This document shows positions 41,230 to 53,135 of a stretch of DNA of 64,000 bases, in pieces. A program made the position numbers and the translations under genes. The stretch's first letter is position 1. Each line of letters starts with the position of its first letter. The DNA is from Dryocola boscaweniae (GTDB lineage: Bacteria > Pseudomonadota > Gammaproteobacteria > Enterobacterales > Enterobacteriaceae): assembly GCF_025215095.1 (NCBI RefSeq), contig NZ_JALHAP010000069.1, positions 49,089-113,088 of the forward strand, written 5' to 3'. The notes beneath the pieces are model-generated. The model saw only the letters and a program-made list of their open reading frames with translations, made no database searches and was not told where the DNA came from.

Positions 41230-41258
41230 TTGCATGCATCGGTAGTATTCTGTATGAT
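41230..41258 (+). promoter_or_regulatory. probable rpmE promoter
   Basis: TTGCAT (41230-41235) and TATGAT (41253-41258) with 17-bp spacing lie about 115 nt upstream of rpmE in the priA-rpmE gap. Inferred from sequence only. Confidence 0.5.
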
Positions 41259-41370
41259 TCGCCGCCTTTGATGCGCAGTTTTGGCTTCGAATAAACCTAC
41301 TTTATTAACATCGCGTGGTGTCTGGCGTTAGGGCTGGAAGAGCGACGCGGCCTTAGACCTGAGGTTTTCC

Positions 41371-41586
41371 ATGAAAAAAGATATCCACCCTAAATATGAC
41401 GTAATTACTGCAAACTGTTCTTGCGGTAATTCTATCAAAATCCGCTCTACTGCGGGTCACGATCTGAACCTGGACGTTTGTGGCGAATGCCACCCGTTCT
41501 ACACTGGTAAACAGCGTGATGTTGCGACCGGTGGCCGTGTTGACCGCTTCAACAAGCGTTTCAGCGTACCAGGCGCGAAAAAATAA
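41371..41586 (+). CDS. rpmE: 50S ribosomal protein L31 (zinc form)
   Basis: Protein of the large ribosomal subunit that bridges to the 30S head. The 71-residue sequence [14 protein letters not shown] matches the family, and the zinc-ligand cysteines are present (NCSCGN, VCGECH), so this is the C+ form rather than the zinc-free paralogue. It has its own leader and terminator. Confidence 0.98.
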   Translation: MKKDIHPKYDVITANCSCGNSIKIRSTAGHDLNLDVCGECHPFYTGKQRDVATGGRVDRFNKRFSVPGAKK

Positions 41587-41604
41587 GTTTCGCAGCTTGA
41601 AAGA

Positions 41605-41631
41605 GAAAGGCGCCCAAGGGCGCCTTTTTTG
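41605..41631 (+). terminator. rpmE terminator
   Basis: AAAGGCGCCC / GGGCGCCTTTTTT with a two-base loop, 20 nt after rpmE. Confidence 0.9.
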
Positions 41632-41705
41632 TATCCGTTACTTTTATAACCGTTAGCATCGAGCTGCAGTCAACATCCCTGCAGCCTGAAAAATGACGAT
41701 CGGAA

Positions 41706-42023
41706 TTAGTATTCCCACGTATCCGGGTCAATCCCCAGTTCGCGCATGATCACCTTCGCCTCTTCCGGAATTTCATCACTGCGCTCTTTGCGCAGATCCG
41801 CATCGTTCGGCAGAGGTTGGCCAGTAAACGCGTGCAGAAAAGCCTCACACAGCAGTTCACTGTTTGTTGCGTGGCGCAGGTTGTTCACCTGGCGACGGGT
41901 GCGCTCATCGGTGAGGATTTTTAACACCTTCAGAGGAATGGAAACCGTAATTTTCTTTACTTGTTCACTCTTCTTCCCGTGCTCAGCGTAAGGGCTGATA
42001 TATTCGCCGCTCCATTCAGCCAT
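41706..42023 (-). CDS. metJ: methionine repressor MetJ
   Basis: Ribbon-helix-helix repressor that, with S-adenosylmethionine as corepressor, shuts off methionine genes. The 105-residue protein matches E. coli MetJ: the DNA-contacting strand [10 protein letters not shown] at about 22-31 and the helices around [20 protein letters not shown]. It is divergent from metB, and both are controlled by the met boxes between them. Confidence 0.98.
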   Translation of the reverse strand: MAEWSGEYISPYAEHGKKSEQVKKITVSIPLKVLKILTDERTRRQVNNLRHATNSELLCEAFLHAFTGQPLPNDADLRKERSDEIPEEAKVIMRELGIDPDTWEY

Positions 42024-42201
42024 GAGATACCTTTAATCCTCTTATCAATTAAACATGCTTAAACCGGGCGAGGCACGATTTCAGCGATTATCTGTCTTAG
42101 TGTACAGCCCAGACACCTGCGCAGTCTGCGACGCTATCACGCTAAAGCATATAATTTTAACGGCTATTTCGCGTTTGCTCAATCTATACGCAAAGAAGTT
42201 T

Positions 42202-42225
42202 AGATGTCCAGATGTATTGACGTCC
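42202..42225. promoter_or_regulatory. MetJ operator (three met boxes) of metJ/metBL
   Basis: Three consecutive 8-mers AGATGTCC, AGATGTAT and TGACGTCC each match the met box AGACGTCT at six of eight positions and are exactly in 8-bp register, as MetJ dimers need for cooperative binding. They lie 62-85 nt upstream of metB. Confidence 0.82.
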
Positions 42226-42286
42226 ATCTTTGCAATGTTTACTCTGATGCCTGACCTTTATTCGACCAGCAAGGATTAGGGAAACA

Positions 42287-43447
42287 ATGACGCGCAAACA
42301 GGCAACCATCGCAGTACGCAGCGGTTTGAATGATGACGAACAATACGGCTGTGTTGTTCCGCCCATTCATCTTTCCAGCACCTATAACTTTACGGGGTTT
42401 AATGAACCGCGCGAGCATGATTATTCGCGTCGCGGCAACCCTACGCGCGATGTCGTACAGCGTGCGCTGGCGGAACTGGAAGGCGGTGCGGGCGCAGTGA
42501 TGACGAATACCGGCATGTCGGCCATTCATCTCGTGACTACGGTATTCCTGAAGCCTGGCGACCTGCTTGTTGCTCCTCATGATTGCTATGGCGGCAGCTA
42601 TCGCCTGTTTGATAGCCTGGCAAAACGCGGCGCGTACCGTGTTTTATTTGTCGATCAGGGCGATGAAGCTGCTTTAAATGCGGCCCTGGCCGAAAAACCG
42701 AAGCTGGTGCTGGTAGAAAGTCCAAGCAACCCATTGTTGCGCGTGGTAGATATTGCGAAAATATGCACCGCGGCACGAGCTGCCGGAGCGATAAGCGTGG
42801 TGGATAACACCTTCCTGAGCCCGGCGTTGCAAAATCCGCTGGCGCTGGGGGCCGATCTGGTTTTGCATTCCTGCACCAAATATTTAAACGGTCACTCTGA
42901 TGTGGTGGCGGGTGTGGTGATTGCTAAAGATGCCGATACGGTCACCGAGCTTGCGTGGTGGGCGAATAATATCGGCGTAACCGGGAGCGCGTTTGACAGC
43001 TACCTCCTGCTGCGCGGTCTACGCACCTTGTCGCCGCGTATGGAAGTTGCTCAACGTAATGCACAGCTAATTGTCGATTTCCTGAAAACACAACCGCTGG
43101 TGAAAAAGCTGTATCATCCATCGCTGCCAGAAAACCAGGGGCACGAGATCGCTGCCCGTCAGCAGAAAGGTTTTGGCGCGATGTTAAGTTTTGAACTGGA
43201 TGGGGACGAGCAGACGCTGCGTCGTTTCCTGAGCGGGCTGTCGCTCTTCACGTTAGCGGAATCGCTGGGTGGGGTGGAAAGCCTGATTTCTCACGCGGCA
43301 ACCATGACCCATGCGGGCATGGCGCCGGAAGCGCGAGCTGCGGCTGGCATTTCCGAAACATTACTGCGTGTGTCTACCGGTATTGAAGATGGCGAAGATT
43401 TAATTGCCGATCTGGAAAATGCCTTCCGGGTGGCAAGAGAGGGGTAA
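42287..43447 (+). CDS. metB: cystathionine gamma-synthase
   Basis: PLP enzyme that joins O-succinylhomoserine with cysteine to give cystathionine in methionine synthesis. The 386-residue protein equals the E. coli length. The PLP lysine is at about 198 in SCTKYLNGHSDVVAG, and YSRRGNPTRD and TNTGMSAIHL are family marks. AGGGAAACA precedes the start. metL follows 2 nt after its stop. Confidence 0.98.
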   Translation: MTRKQATIAVRSGLNDDEQYGCVVPPIHLSSTYNFTGFNEPREHDYSRRGNPTRDVVQRALAELEGGAGAVMTNTGMSAIHLVTTVFLKPGDLLVAPHDCYGGSYRLFDSLAKRGAYRVLFVDQGDEAALNAALAEKPKLVLVESPSNPLLRVVDIAKICTAARAAGAISVVDNTFLSPALQNPLALGADLVLHSCTKYLNGHSDVVAGVVIAKDADTVTELAWWANNIGVTGSAFDSYLLLRGLRTLSPRMEVAQRNAQLIVDFLKTQPLVKKLYHPSLPENQGHEIAARQQKGFGAMLSFELDGDEQTLRRFLSGLSLFTLAESLGGVESLISHAATMTHAGMAPEARAAAGISETLLRVSTGIEDGEDLIADLENAFRVAREG

Positions 43448-43449
43448 GC

Positions 43450-45882
43450 ATGAGTGTTTCAGCACCAGCAGGGACGCCGGTTCGTCAACTGCATAAGTTT
43501 GGCGGTAGTAGTCTTGCAGATGTGAAATGTTATCTGCGCGTGGCAGGTATCATGACCGAGTATTCCCGGCCGGGCGACCTGATGGTGGTTTCTGCCGCTG
43601 GCAGCACCACTAACCAGTTGATCAACTGGCTCCAGTTGAGTCAAAGCGATCGGCTATCCGCGCATCAGGTTCAGCAGGCGCTGCGTCGCTATCAAAGCGA
43701 GTTAATCAGCGGGCTGGTTCCACCTGACGTTGCGGATGGTTTAATCGGTGAATTTATTCACGATCTGGAGCGTTTGGCCGGTTTGCTGGATGGCAAAATC
43801 ACAGAGGCAGTGTATGCCGAAGTGGTTGGTCACGGTGAAATCTGGTCCGCACGTCTGATGTCTGCGGTGCTGAATCAGCAAGGTATTGAAGCCGCCTGGC
43901 TTGATGCGCGTGAATTTATGCGCGCCGAGCGAGCGGCTCAGCCACAGGTTAATGAAGGCCTTTCCTGGCCGCTGCTGCAACAGCTTATGGCGCAGCATCC
44001 ACATAAGCGTTTGGTGGTTACCGGGTTTATCTGCCGCAACGATGCCGGTGAAACCGTGCTGCTGGGACGTAACGGCTCTGACTATTCCGCAACACAAATC
44101 GGTGCGCTGGCGGGCGTTTCCCGCGTGACTATCTGGAGCGACGTGGCCGGGGTTTACAGCGCCGATCCACGTAAAGTAAAAGATGCCTGCCTGCTGCCTC
44201 TGCTGCGCCTCGACGAAGCCAGCGAACTGGCGCGCCTTGCCGCTCCGGTGCTGCACGCACGTACGCTGCAGCCGGTCTCCGGCAGCGATATCGATCTGCA
44301 ATTGCGTTGCAGCTACTCCCCGGAACAAGGCTCAACGCGAATTGAACGCGTGCTGGCTTCCGGCACCGGCGCGCGTATTGTCACCAGTCACGATGACGTC
44401 TGCCTGATTGAGTTCCAGGTCGCCCCGCAGCAGGATTTCAAACTGGCGCAGAAAGAGCTGGATACGCTGCTTAAACGCGCGCAGGTTCGTCCTTTGTCCA
44501 TCGGCGTGCATCCCGATCGTAATCTGCTGCAGCTTTGTTATACCTCCGAAGTAGTGAACAGCGCGCTGCAAATTCTGCAGGATGCGGAACTGCCGGGTGA
44601 ATTACGTCTGCGCGAAGGCTTAGCGCTGGTGGCGATGGTAGGCGCTGGCGTTTGTCGTAATCCTTTGCATAGCCATCGTTTCTGGCAGCAGTTGAAAGAC
44701 CACCCGGTTGAATTTATCTGGCAATCCGAAGATGGCATCAGCATGGTTGCCGTTCTGCGAGGTGGCCCGACGGTAAACCTGATTCAGGGTTTGCATAAAT
44801 CGTTGTTCCGTGCGGAAAAACGTGTCGGCCTGGTGCTGTTTGGCAAAGGCAATATTGGTTCTCGCTGGCTTGAACTGTTTGCCCGCGAACAGGAAACGCT
44901 CTCCGCCCGCACCGGTTTTGAATTTATCCTTGCGGGTGTGGTGGATAGCCGCCGCAGTTTGCTGAATTATGAAGGGCTTGATGCCAGCCGCTCACTGGCA
45001 TTTTTTAATGATGAAGCGGTAGAGCAGGATGAAGAATCCCTTTTCCTGTGGATGCGCGCGCACCCGTACGATGATTTAGTGGTGCTGGATGTGACGGCAA
45101 GCGAGCAGCTCGCCGATCAGTATCTTGATTTCGCAAGCCACGGTTTCCATGTCATCAGCGCTAATAAGCTGGCGGGTGCTGGCAACGGGCAAAAGTACCG
45201 CCAAATCCGCGACGCGTTTGAAAAAACAGGCCGCCACTGGCTGTACAACGCGACCGTAGGAGCTGGTTTACCGGTCAACCACACCGTGCGCGACCTGCGA
45301 GACAGCGGCGATGCGATTCTGGCTATTAGCGGCATTTTCTCCGGTACGCTTTCCTGGCTGTTCCTGCAATTTGACGGCACGGTGCCGTTTACCGATCTGG
45401 TCGATCAGGCCTGGCAGCAAGGACTGACGGAGCCCGATCCCCGGGTCGATCTTTCCGGCAAAGATGTCATGCGCAAGCTGGTGATCCTTGCTCGTGAAGC
45501 CGGTTATGACATCGAGCCCGATCAGGTTCGCGTGGAGTCGCTAGTGCCACATGGCTGTGAAGAAGGTTCGGTGGACCACTTCTTTGAGAACGGCGAAGCG
45601 CTCAACGAACAGATGGCGCAGCGTTTTGAAGCCGCGCAGGAAATGGGATTGCTCCTGCGTTACGTGGCCCGCTTTGATGCGAATGGCAAGGCGCGCGTTG
45701 GCGTGGAGGCGGTTCGCCCTGAACATCCTCTGGCGGCGCTGTTGCCGTGCGATAACGTGTTCGCCATTGAAAGCCGCTGGTATCGCGATAACCCATTGGT
45801 TATCCGTGGACCAGGCGCTGGCCGTGACGTCACTGCCGGAGCCATTCAGTCGGACCTGAACCGCCTGGCGCAATTGCTTTAA
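43450..45882 (+). CDS. metL: bifunctional aspartokinase II / homoserine dehydrogenase II
   Basis: Fusion enzyme catalysing the first and third steps from aspartate to homoserine in the methionine-controlled branch. Of 810 residues, about 1-460 form the kinase and its degenerate regulatory domain, starting HKFGGSSLADV with GRNGSDYSATQIGALAG, and about 465-810 form the dehydrogenase (LVLFGKGNIGSRWL, SANKLAGAG, NATVGAGLPV). It is immediately downstream of metB. Confidence 0.98.
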   Translation: MSVSAPAGTPVRQLHKFGGSSLADVKCYLRVAGIMTEYSRPGDLMVVSAAGSTTNQLINWLQLSQSDRLSAHQVQQALRRYQSELISGLVPPDVADGLIGEFIHDLERLAGLLDGKITEAVYAEVVGHGEIWSARLMSAVLNQQGIEAAWLDAREFMRAERAAQPQVNEGLSWPLLQQLMAQHPHKRLVVTGFICRNDAGETVLLGRNGSDYSATQIGALAGVSRVTIWSDVAGVYSADPRKVKDACLLPLLRLDEASELARLAAPVLHARTLQPVSGSDIDLQLRCSYSPEQGSTRIERVLASGTGARIVTSHDDVCLIEFQVAPQQDFKLAQKELDTLLKRAQVRPLSIGVHPDRNLLQLCYTSEVVNSALQILQDAELPGELRLREGLALVAMVGAGVCRNPLHSHRFWQQLKDHPVEFIWQSEDGISMVAVLRGGPTVNLIQGLHKSLFRAEKRVGLVLFGKGNIGSRWLELFAREQETLSARTGFEFILAGVVDSRRSLLNYEGLDASRSLAFFNDEAVEQDEESLFLWMRAHPYDDLVVLDVTASEQLADQYLDFASHGFHVISANKLAGAGNGQKYRQIRDAFEKTGRHWLYNATVGAGLPVNHTVRDLRDSGDAILAISGIFSGTLSWLFLQFDGTVPFTDLVDQAWQQGLTEPDPRVDLSGKDVMRKLVILAREAGYDIEPDQVRVESLVPHGCEEGSVDHFFENGEALNEQMAQRFEAAQEMGLLLRYVARFDANGKARVGVEAVRPEHPLAALLPCDNVFAIESRWYRDNPLVIRGPGAGRDVTAGAIQSDLNRLAQLL

Positions 45883-45907
45883 ATCGCCTGAAAGTGATTT
45901 GTCAGAA

Positions 45908-45931
45908 AGCCAGCGTTAGCTGGCCTTTTTG
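45908..45931 (+). terminator. metBL terminator
   Basis: GCCAGC / GCTGGC with a GTTA loop and CTTTTTG tail, 25 nt after metL. Confidence 0.82.
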
Positions 45932-46031
45932 TTGGCAATCTTACGACCTTGAATAAAATTCAAGTTGGGTGAGAATTCCTCAGTTCTCGTCGTGATTTTT
46001 CAGTTGACGGCCTGTCCCTTTTCCTTCATCT

Positions 46032-46063
46032 TGCTATCTGGACGTCTAAACGTCTGGACAGCA
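46032..46063 (+). promoter_or_regulatory. MetJ operator of metF
   Basis: Two central boxes GGACGTCT (46040-46047) and AAACGTCT (46048-46055) each match AGACGTCT at seven of eight positions. The flanking 8-mers match at four. The array lies about 50-80 nt before metF. Confidence 0.85.
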
Positions 46064-46103
46064 GTCAAACACAACAACACATTATTACAAATGCGATTGA
46101 TGA

Positions 46104-47003
<900 letters not shown>

Positions 47004-47024
47004 AAGCCGTTAAGGCAGTAAAAA

Positions 47025-47050
47025 GAAACCCCGCATGAGCGGGGTTTTTG
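47025..47050. terminator. metF / ppc bidirectional terminator
   Basis: AAACCCCGC / GCGGGGTTTTT with an ATGA loop lies between the convergent metF and ppc; A- and T-runs flank both sides. Confidence 0.88.
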
Positions 47051-47069
47051 TTTATACAAAATACGGTGG

Positions 47070-49721
47070 TTAACCGGTGTTACGCATCCCGGCAGCGACG
47101 CCGGCGATAGTCACCATCAGCGCCTGCTCAACGCGGGCATCCGGCTCTTCACCTTTCTCTTCCGACTGACGTGAGCGGTGCAGTAATTCAGCCTGCAGAA
47201 CGTTCAGCGGGTCGGTATAGATGTTACGCAGAGTGATGGACTCGGCTATCCACGGCAAGTCTTCCATCAGGTGTGAATCGTTGGCGATATCCAGCACCAC
47301 TTTGATGTCGGCTTCCAACTGGTCGCGAAGCTGTTTGCCCAGCTTCCACAATTCTGGCTTCACCAGACGCTGATCGTAGTATTCCGCCAGCCACAGGTCA
47401 GCTTTAGCAAATACCATCTCAAGCATACCAAGGCGCGTGGAGAAAAACGGCCAGTCGCGACACATGGTTTCCAGCTCATCCTGTTTGCCATTTTCCACCA
47501 CTTTTTGCAGCGCGGCGCCGGCGCCCAGCCAGGCTGGCAGCATCAGGCGGTTCTGCGTCCAGGCAAAGATCCACGGGATGGCGCGTAGCGACTCAACGCC
47601 GCCGTTCGGACGACGTTTTGCCGGGCGTGAACCGAGCGGTAATTTACCCAGTTCAAGTTCAGGTGTTGCAGAACGGAAATAGGGCACGAAATCTTTGTTT
47701 TCACGGATATAACTGCGATACATATCGCAGGAGGTGGCTGACAGCTCCTCCATGATATGTTTCCACTCTTTCTTCGGTTCCGGCGGCGGCAGCAGGTTAG
47801 CTTCCAGGATCGCGCTGGTGTAGAGAGAAAGGCTGCTGATGGTGATTTCCGGCAGACCGTATTTGAAGCGAATCATTTCACCCTGTTCGGTCACGCGCAG
47901 GCCGCCTTTCAGGCTTCCCGGTGGCTGAGACAGGAGCGCTGCATGCGCAGGCGCGCCGCCACGGCCAATGGAGCCGCCGCGTCCATGGAACAGCGTCAGG
48001 GTGATACCGGCTTTTTCACAGGTTTTGATCAGAGCGTCCTGCGCCTGGTACTGCGCCCAGGAAGCGGCCATCACGCCTGCGTCTTTCGCGGAATCAGAAT
48101 AGCCAATCATGACCATCTGTTTGCCCTGGATAAAGCCGCGATACCAGTCGATGTTCAACAACTGGGTCATAACGTCGTCGGCGTTGTTCAGGTCATCGAG
48201 CGTTTCAAACAGCGGAGCGACCGGCAACGCGAACGTGCAGCCGGCTTCTTTTAGCAGAAGATGTACTGCCAGCACGTCAGACGGCGTTTTTGCCATGGAA
48301 ATCACATAGGCGGCGATAGATCCACGAGGCGCTTCGGCAACCACTTTGCAGGTTTCCAGCACTTCGCGAGTGTCTTCGCTCGGTTCCCACTGGCGCGGCA
48401 GTAACGGGCGTTTGGAGTTCAGTTCACGGATCAGGAAGGCCTGTTTGTCGGCTTCTGACCAGCTTTCATAGTCGCCAATGCCGAGATAGCGGGTCATTTC
48501 GCCCAGCGCTTCGGTATGACGGGTGCTTTCCTGGCGAACGTCAATGCGTACCAGCGGCACGCCGAAGCTCTTCACGCGGCGCAGAGTGTCCAGCAACTGA
48601 CCGTTGGCGATGATGCCCATGCCGCAAGCCTGCAGCGATTCGTAACAGGCATAGAGCGGTCCCCAAAGCTGTTCGTTCTGGGTCAGCAAACCTTCTGGTT
48701 TTGGCAGACGCTGGCCTTTCAGGCGCGCTTCCAGCCAGGCCTGGGTCGACAGCAACTGCTGGCGCAGGCCTTTCATGATGCAGCGATACGGTTCCTGCGC
48801 GGCATCCGGGCCCGCCAGCTCGCTCAGTTCCGGCGTGCATTCCACCATTGAAAGTTCGGAAATCAGCACCTGAATATCGCGCAGGAACAGGTCGGTGGCT
48901 TTCCAGCGGCTAAGCAGCAGCACGTGGCGCGTAATATCGGCTGTTACGTTCGGGTTGCCGTCGCGGTCGCCGCCCATCCAGGAGGTGAAACGTACCGGTA
49001 CGAAGTCAACCGGCAGTTTATAGTCCAGGTTTGCTTCAAGCTGTTCGTTCAGCTCGCGCAGGTAGTTCGGTACGCCTTCCCAAAGGCTGTTTTCGACTAC
49101 CGCAAAACCCCATTTAGCCTCATCAACCGGAGAAGGGCGATGCTTACGGATTTCGTCGGTATGCCACGCCTGCGCCACCAGTTGACGCAGACGGCGCATA
49201 ATCTGGTTGCGTTCATAGTCCGCGATATCGCTATGGTCGAGCTGTTTCAGACAACTGTTTACTTCAACCAGCTTGTGAATCAAGGTGCGACGGGTGATCT
49301 CGGTCGGGTGTGCTGTCAGCACAAGTTCCAGGGAGAGGGATTCCACGGCATCACGAATGGCGGTTTCGCTAATATCCGGCTGTTCTTTTAATTTTTGGAG
49401 GGTTTTAGCGATAACTTCGGGATTGCTGGCGGCCTCGCCGTTAGCGGAAATGCTGTGATACTGCTCGGCGGTGTTGGCCAGATTCAGGAACTGACTGAAC
49501 GCACGGGCTACCGGAAGTAGTTCGTCGTTAGACAGGTTCTGTAACGTGGTTAGCAACTCCTGACGATTTGCTTCATTGCCCGCCCGTGAAGACTTTGACA
49601 ATTTGCGGATTGTTTCTACCCGGTCAAGAATGTTTTCACCTAATGCATCCTTGATGGTATCCCCGAGCAACTTGCCGAGCATACTGACATTACTTCGCAA
49701 AGCGGAATACTGTTCGTTCAT
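47070..49721 (-). CDS. ppc: phosphoenolpyruvate carboxylase
   Basis: Carboxylates PEP to oxaloacetate to replenish the TCA cycle; activated by acetyl-CoA and inhibited by aspartate. The 883-residue protein equals the E. coli length. Catalytic motifs are [13 protein letters not shown] (His about 138), the Mg/bicarbonate region [16 protein letters not shown], and [13 protein letters not shown] with the catalytic arginine near 587; it ends with the invariant GMRNTG. I chose the ATG at 49721, where the family starts. Confidence 0.98.
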   Translation of the reverse strand: MNEQYSALRSNVSMLGKLLGDTIKDALGENILDRVETIRKLSKSSRAGNEANRQELLTTLQNLSNDELLPVARAFSQFLNLANTAEQYHSISANGEAASNPEVIAKTLQKLKEQPDISETAIRDAVESLSLELVLTAHPTEITRRTLIHKLVEVNSCLKQLDHSDIADYERNQIMRRLRQLVAQAWHTDEIRKHRPSPVDEAKWGFAVVENSLWEGVPNYLRELNEQLEANLDYKLPVDFVPVRFTSWMGGDRDGNPNVTADITRHVLLLSRWKATDLFLRDIQVLISELSMVECTPELSELAGPDAAQEPYRCIMKGLRQQLLSTQAWLEARLKGQRLPKPEGLLTQNEQLWGPLYACYESLQACGMGIIANGQLLDTLRRVKSFGVPLVRIDVRQESTRHTEALGEMTRYLGIGDYESWSEADKQAFLIRELNSKRPLLPRQWEPSEDTREVLETCKVVAEAPRGSIAAYVISMAKTPSDVLAVHLLLKEAGCTFALPVAPLFETLDDLNNADDVMTQLLNIDWYRGFIQGKQMVMIGYSDSAKDAGVMAASWAQYQAQDALIKTCEKAGITLTLFHGRGGSIGRGGAPAHAALLSQPPGSLKGGLRVTEQGEMIRFKYGLPEITISSLSLYTSAILEANLLPPPEPKKEWKHIMEELSATSCDMYRSYIRENKDFVPYFRSATPELELGKLPLGSRPAKRRPNGGVESLRAIPWIFAWTQNRLMLPAWLGAGAALQKVVENGKQDELETMCRDWPFFSTRLGMLEMVFAKADLWLAEYYDQRLVKPELWKLGKQLRDQLEADIKVVLDIANDSHLMEDLPWIAESITLRNIYTDPLNVLQAELLHRSRQSEEKGEEPDARVEQALMVTIAGVAAGMRNTG

Positions 49722-49915
49722 ATGACCCCAGACACCCAATCTAATTTGTAACTTAATTTCACCCGTGAAGGTTCAACACCGTCTTTTATAAAGCCACGTC
49801 TCACCGCGTTCGTCAATTGCTACGAAATCGTTTCAGCAAACGAGTAAATGGCGCAAATTCATGAAATTTAATTACCAAGTTTGCGCATAAGCTTTTCTTA
49901 TAAGAATCCACAAAA

Positions 49916-49953
49916 AAGCAGCGGAAAAAGGGGCGAAAACCCCGATTTCCGCT
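49916..49953 (-). terminator. argE terminator
   Basis: A long inverted repeat, AGCGGAAA...TTTCCGCT around an inner GGGG / CCCC stem, lies just after argE, with GCTTTTTTG on the minus strand. Confidence 0.65.
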
Positions 49954-49958
49954 ATTTT

Positions 49959-51110
49959 TCAATGCCAGCAAAAATGATTTATGACCTGAGTGATAAGCTT
50001 GCGAGTCGGCTCAATAAAACGGGTTTCGATATATTCATCCGGCTGATGAGCCTGGTTAATTGAGCCCGGTCCCAGCACAAGCGTTGGACAAATGGTCTGG
50101 ATAAAAGGCGCTTCGGTGCAGTAGTTCACCACTTCGGTTTGCGCCCCAAGCAGTTTCTCAACTACCTGCACCAGTTGATGATCTTCAGCGCATTCGTAGC
50201 CCGGAATCGGCGGATGGAGTTCAGAAATTGTCAGGCGGCCTGGCCAACGTTGGCTGACCGGCTCCAGCGCTTCATTCAGTAAACCATTCAGATCGTTTAA
50301 TGTCAGGCCCGGCAGCGGACGGATATCCATGTGCAGTTCGCAGCAGGCGCAAATACGGTTTGCCGCATCGCCGCCGTTGATGTGCCCCAGGTTTAACGTT
50401 GGATAAGGCACGGTAAAGGCATCGTGGTGATAACGGTCTTTCAACGTGTTTTTCAAGGACATGATATGGCCGATCGCATCATGCATCAGTTCGATGGCGT
50501 TGACGCCCCGTGCAGGATCGCTTGAGTGACCAGACTGGCCGAGAATACGAATCGCATTAGAAATATGTCCTTTATGCGCACGTACCGGTTGCAAGGAGGT
50601 TGGTTCGCCGATGATCGCGCAGTCCGGGCGTAAAGTTGTGGTTTCAGAGAAATAACGCGCGCCCGCCATGGTGGTTTCCTCATCGGCGGTGGCCAGAATA
50701 TAAAGAGGCTTTTTCAGCGTGGTCACGTCAACGTCACGCAACGCGTCAAGAATAAAGGCGAAGAAGCCTTTCATGTCAGCGGTGCCAAGACCGTACAGCT
50801 TATTTTCATGTTCTGTCAGGGTGAAGGGATCGCGCGTCCAGCGGCCATCGTCAAACGGTACGGTATCGGTATGACCCGCCAGCAGCAGTCCACCCGCGCC
50901 AGAACCGGTGCTCGCCAGCATATTAAATTTATTGCGGGTGCCGGGTACGGGCTGTACTTCGACGTTAAAACCCAGGTCGCGGAACCATCCCGCCAGCAAA
51001 TTGATTAAAGACTCATTGCTTTGATCCAACGCGCTGTCGGTCGCACTGATGGAGGGAGTCGCGATCAATGCGCGGTAAATCTCGATAAAAGGAGGTAATT
51101 TCATCTTCAC
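49959..51110 (-). CDS. argE: acetylornithine deacetylase
   Basis: Zinc-dependent M20-family hydrolase that releases ornithine from N-acetylornithine in arginine synthesis. The 383-residue protein matches E. coli ArgE. Metal ligands are in [12 protein letters not shown] (His about 80) and LGTADMKG, the catalytic glutamates in [14 protein letters not shown], and the C-terminal His in [13 protein letters not shown]. It is divergent from argC, and both share the ARG boxes. Confidence 0.97.
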   Translation of the reverse strand: MKMKLPPFIEIYRALIATPSISATDSALDQSNESLINLLAGWFRDLGFNVEVQPVPGTRNKFNMLASTGSGAGGLLLAGHTDTVPFDDGRWTRDPFTLTEHENKLYGLGTADMKGFFAFILDALRDVDVTTLKKPLYILATADEETTMAGARYFSETTTLRPDCAIIGEPTSLQPVRAHKGHISNAIRILGQSGHSSDPARGVNAIELMHDAIGHIMSLKNTLKDRYHHDAFTVPYPTLNLGHINGGDAANRICACCELHMDIRPLPGLTLNDLNGLLNEALEPVSQRWPGRLTISELHPPIPGYECAEDHQLVQVVEKLLGAQTEVVNYCTEAPFIQTICPTLVLGPGSINQAHQPDEYIETRFIEPTRKLITQVINHFCWH

Positions 51111-51134
51111 TGTTGACAGGCCTTAGGTTAGGAT

Positions 51135-51174
51135 AGTATCAATATTCATGCAGTAATTGTGAATAAAAATACAA
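51135..51174. promoter_or_regulatory. pair of ARG boxes (ArgR operator) between argE and argC
   Basis: Two 18-bp palindrome-like sites, one around TCAATATTCATGCA and one around TTGTGAATAAAAATACAA, are about 3 bp apart, the spacing bound by one ArgR hexamer with arginine. They lie in the divergent argE-argCBGH promoter region and closely resemble the E. coli operator. Confidence 0.85.
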
Positions 51175-51296
51175 TAACGTTGAGCGTAAAGGAACCCTTA
51201 AGCGTTCCGGTGAATAAAACCACGCTCGCAGACGTGGGTGATAGCCGCAAGGCTTTTTCCCTGAGCAGACACGACGTAAGAAGGTGAACAGCCCAG

Positions 51297-52301
51297 ATGT
51301 TGAATACGCTGATTGTTGGTGCCAGCGGTTATGCAGGCGCAGAGCTTGTAACCTATTTGAATCGCCATCCTCATATGAACATAACCGCATTGACGGTTTC
51401 AGCGCAAAGTTCAGATGCAGGAAAATTGATATCTGATTTGCATCCGCAGTTAAAAGGCATTGTCGACATGCCCTTGCAGGCAATGTCTGACATCAGCGAG
51501 TTTACCGACGGCGTGGATGTGGTGTTCCTGGCCACCGCCCATGAAGTGAGCCACGACCTCGCACCACAATTCCTGGCAGCAGGCTGCGTAGTAATTGATT
51601 TATCGGGCGCGTTTCGCGTTAACGACGCCGAGTTTTATCAACGTTATTACGGCTTTGTTCATCAGCATCCTGAACTGCTTGAGAAAGCGGTTTATGGCCT
51701 GGCGGAGTGGCAAAGCGACAAATTAAAAGAAACCAATCTGATCTCTGTGCCGGGCTGTTATCCGACGGCCTCTCAACTTGCGCTTAAGCCGCTGATTGAT
51801 GCCGGTTTGCTGGATTTGAATCAGTGGCCGGTGATTAACGCCACCAGCGGCGTGAGCGGAGCAGGGCGCAAAGCGGCTATTTCCAACAGCTTCTGCGAAG
51901 TGAGCCTGCAGCCGTATGGCATCTTTAACCATCGCCATCAGCCGGAAATTACCACTCACCTTGGCGCGCAGGTTATTTTCACTCCGCATCTGGGCAATTT
52001 CCCACGCGGAATTCTGGCGACCATTACCTGCCGCCTGAATGCGGGCGTCACGCAGCAACAGGTTGCCGATGCGTTTCATCAGGCCTATCAGGGCAAACCG
52101 ATGGTGCGTCTGTACGACAAAGGCGTGCCGGCGCTGAAAAACGTGGTGGGCCTGCCGTTTTGCGATATCGGTTTTGCGGTGCAGGATAATCATCTGATTG
52201 TCGTTGCAGCCGAAGACAACTTACTTAAAGGCGCGTCGGCTCAGGCCGTGCAGTGTCTGAATATTCGTTTTGGCTTCGCCGAAACGCAGTCTCTTATTTA
52301 A
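51297..52301 (+). CDS. argC: N-acetyl-gamma-glutamyl-phosphate reductase
   Basis: NADPH-dependent reductase making N-acetylglutamate semialdehyde, the third step of arginine synthesis. The 334-residue protein has the dinucleotide motif [12 protein letters not shown] at about 7-18 and the catalytic Cys154 in [13 protein letters not shown]. It is first in argC-argB-argG-argH. The roughly 120-nt leader after the ARG boxes has small hairpins but no leader peptide that I can support. Confidence 0.98.
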   Translation: MLNTLIVGASGYAGAELVTYLNRHPHMNITALTVSAQSSDAGKLISDLHPQLKGIVDMPLQAMSDISEFTDGVDVVFLATAHEVSHDLAPQFLAAGCVVIDLSGAFRVNDAEFYQRYYGFVHQHPELLEKAVYGLAEWQSDKLKETNLISVPGCYPTASQLALKPLIDAGLLDLNQWPVINATSGVSGAGRKAAISNSFCEVSLQPYGIFNHRHQPEITTHLGAQVIFTPHLGNFPRGILATITCRLNAGVTQQQVADAFHQAYQGKPMVRLYDKGVPALKNVVGLPFCDIGFAVQDNHLIVVAAEDNLLKGASAQAVQCLNIRFGFAETQSLI

Positions 52302-52317
52302 CCGACAGCCGGGTGAA

Positions 52318-53094
52318 ATGATGAATCCATTAATTATCAAATTAGGTGGCGTACTGCTTGATAGCGAAGAGGCGCTGGAGCGTCTGTTTACTACGCTTGC
52401 GAACTTTCGTCAGTCCCATCAACGCCCGCTGGTGATTGTGCACGGCGGCGGCTGCCTGGTGGATGAGCTAATGAAAAAACTCTCCCTGCCGGTGAAAAAG
52501 AAAAATGGCCTGCGCGTTACGCCTGCCGATCAAATAGACATTATTACCGGCGCGCTTGCCGGTACGGCGAACAAAACGCTGCTGGCATGGGCGAAGAAGC
52601 ACGGCATCAACGGCGTCGGCCTGTGTCTGGGCGACGGCGATAGCGTGACCGTCACTAAACTGGATGAAGAGTTAGGGCATGTAGGTCGGGCAAAACCAGG
52701 TTCAGCTAAGCTGATTACCACGCTTCTGGAAGCTGGCTTCCTGCCAATCATCAGCTCAATTGGCGTGACGGCGGAAGGCGAATTAATGAATGTGAATGCT
52801 GACCAGGCGGCAACAGCCCTGGCGGCGACCCTGGGGGCGGATTTGATTCTGCTCTCAGACGTAAGCGGTATTCTGGACGGTAAAGGGCAGCGTATCGCTG
52901 AGATGACTGCTGCTAAAGCTGAGCAGCTCATTGAGCAGGGCATTATTACCGACGGAATGATTGTGAAAGTAAATGCGGCGCTGGATGCAGCCCGCACGCT
53001 GGGTCGCCCGGTGGATATCGCCTCCTGGCGCCATGCGGATCAGCTCCCCTCTTTATTTAACGGCGTGGCAATCGGCACCCGGATTCTGGCTTAG
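52318..53094 (+). CDS. argB: acetylglutamate kinase
   Basis: Phosphorylates N-acetylglutamate with ATP, the second arginine step. The 258-residue amino-acid-kinase protein begins [16 protein letters not shown] and has [12 protein letters not shown] and the nucleotide site [15 protein letters not shown] chose the ATG at 52318 (ATGATG) because it matches the family; the upstream frame to 52270 overlaps argC. It lies 16 nt after argC. Confidence 0.97.
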   Translation: MMNPLIIKLGGVLLDSEEALERLFTTLANFRQSHQRPLVIVHGGGCLVDELMKKLSLPVKKKNGLRVTPADQIDIITGALAGTANKTLLAWAKKHGINGVGLCLGDGDSVTVTKLDEELGHVGRAKPGSAKLITTLLEAGFLPIISSIGVTAEGELMNVNADQAATALAATLGADLILLSDVSGILDGKGQRIAEMTAAKAEQLIEQGIITDGMIVKVNAALDAARTLGRPVDIASWRHADQLPSLFNGVAIGTRILA

Positions 53095-53135
53095 TTCTGG
53101 CCTGGTTTAGAAAAAGTATTTGAAGGAAAAAGACA

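Noticed and set aside
42024..42201. Additional MetJ boxes left of 42202
   Set aside because: The 8-mers in register there match the consensus at two or three positions only, no better than chance.
51175..51296. Possible leader peptide or attenuator before argC
   Set aside because: Small hairpins are present but there is no short frame with arginine codons or a terminator; ArgR boxes explain regulation.
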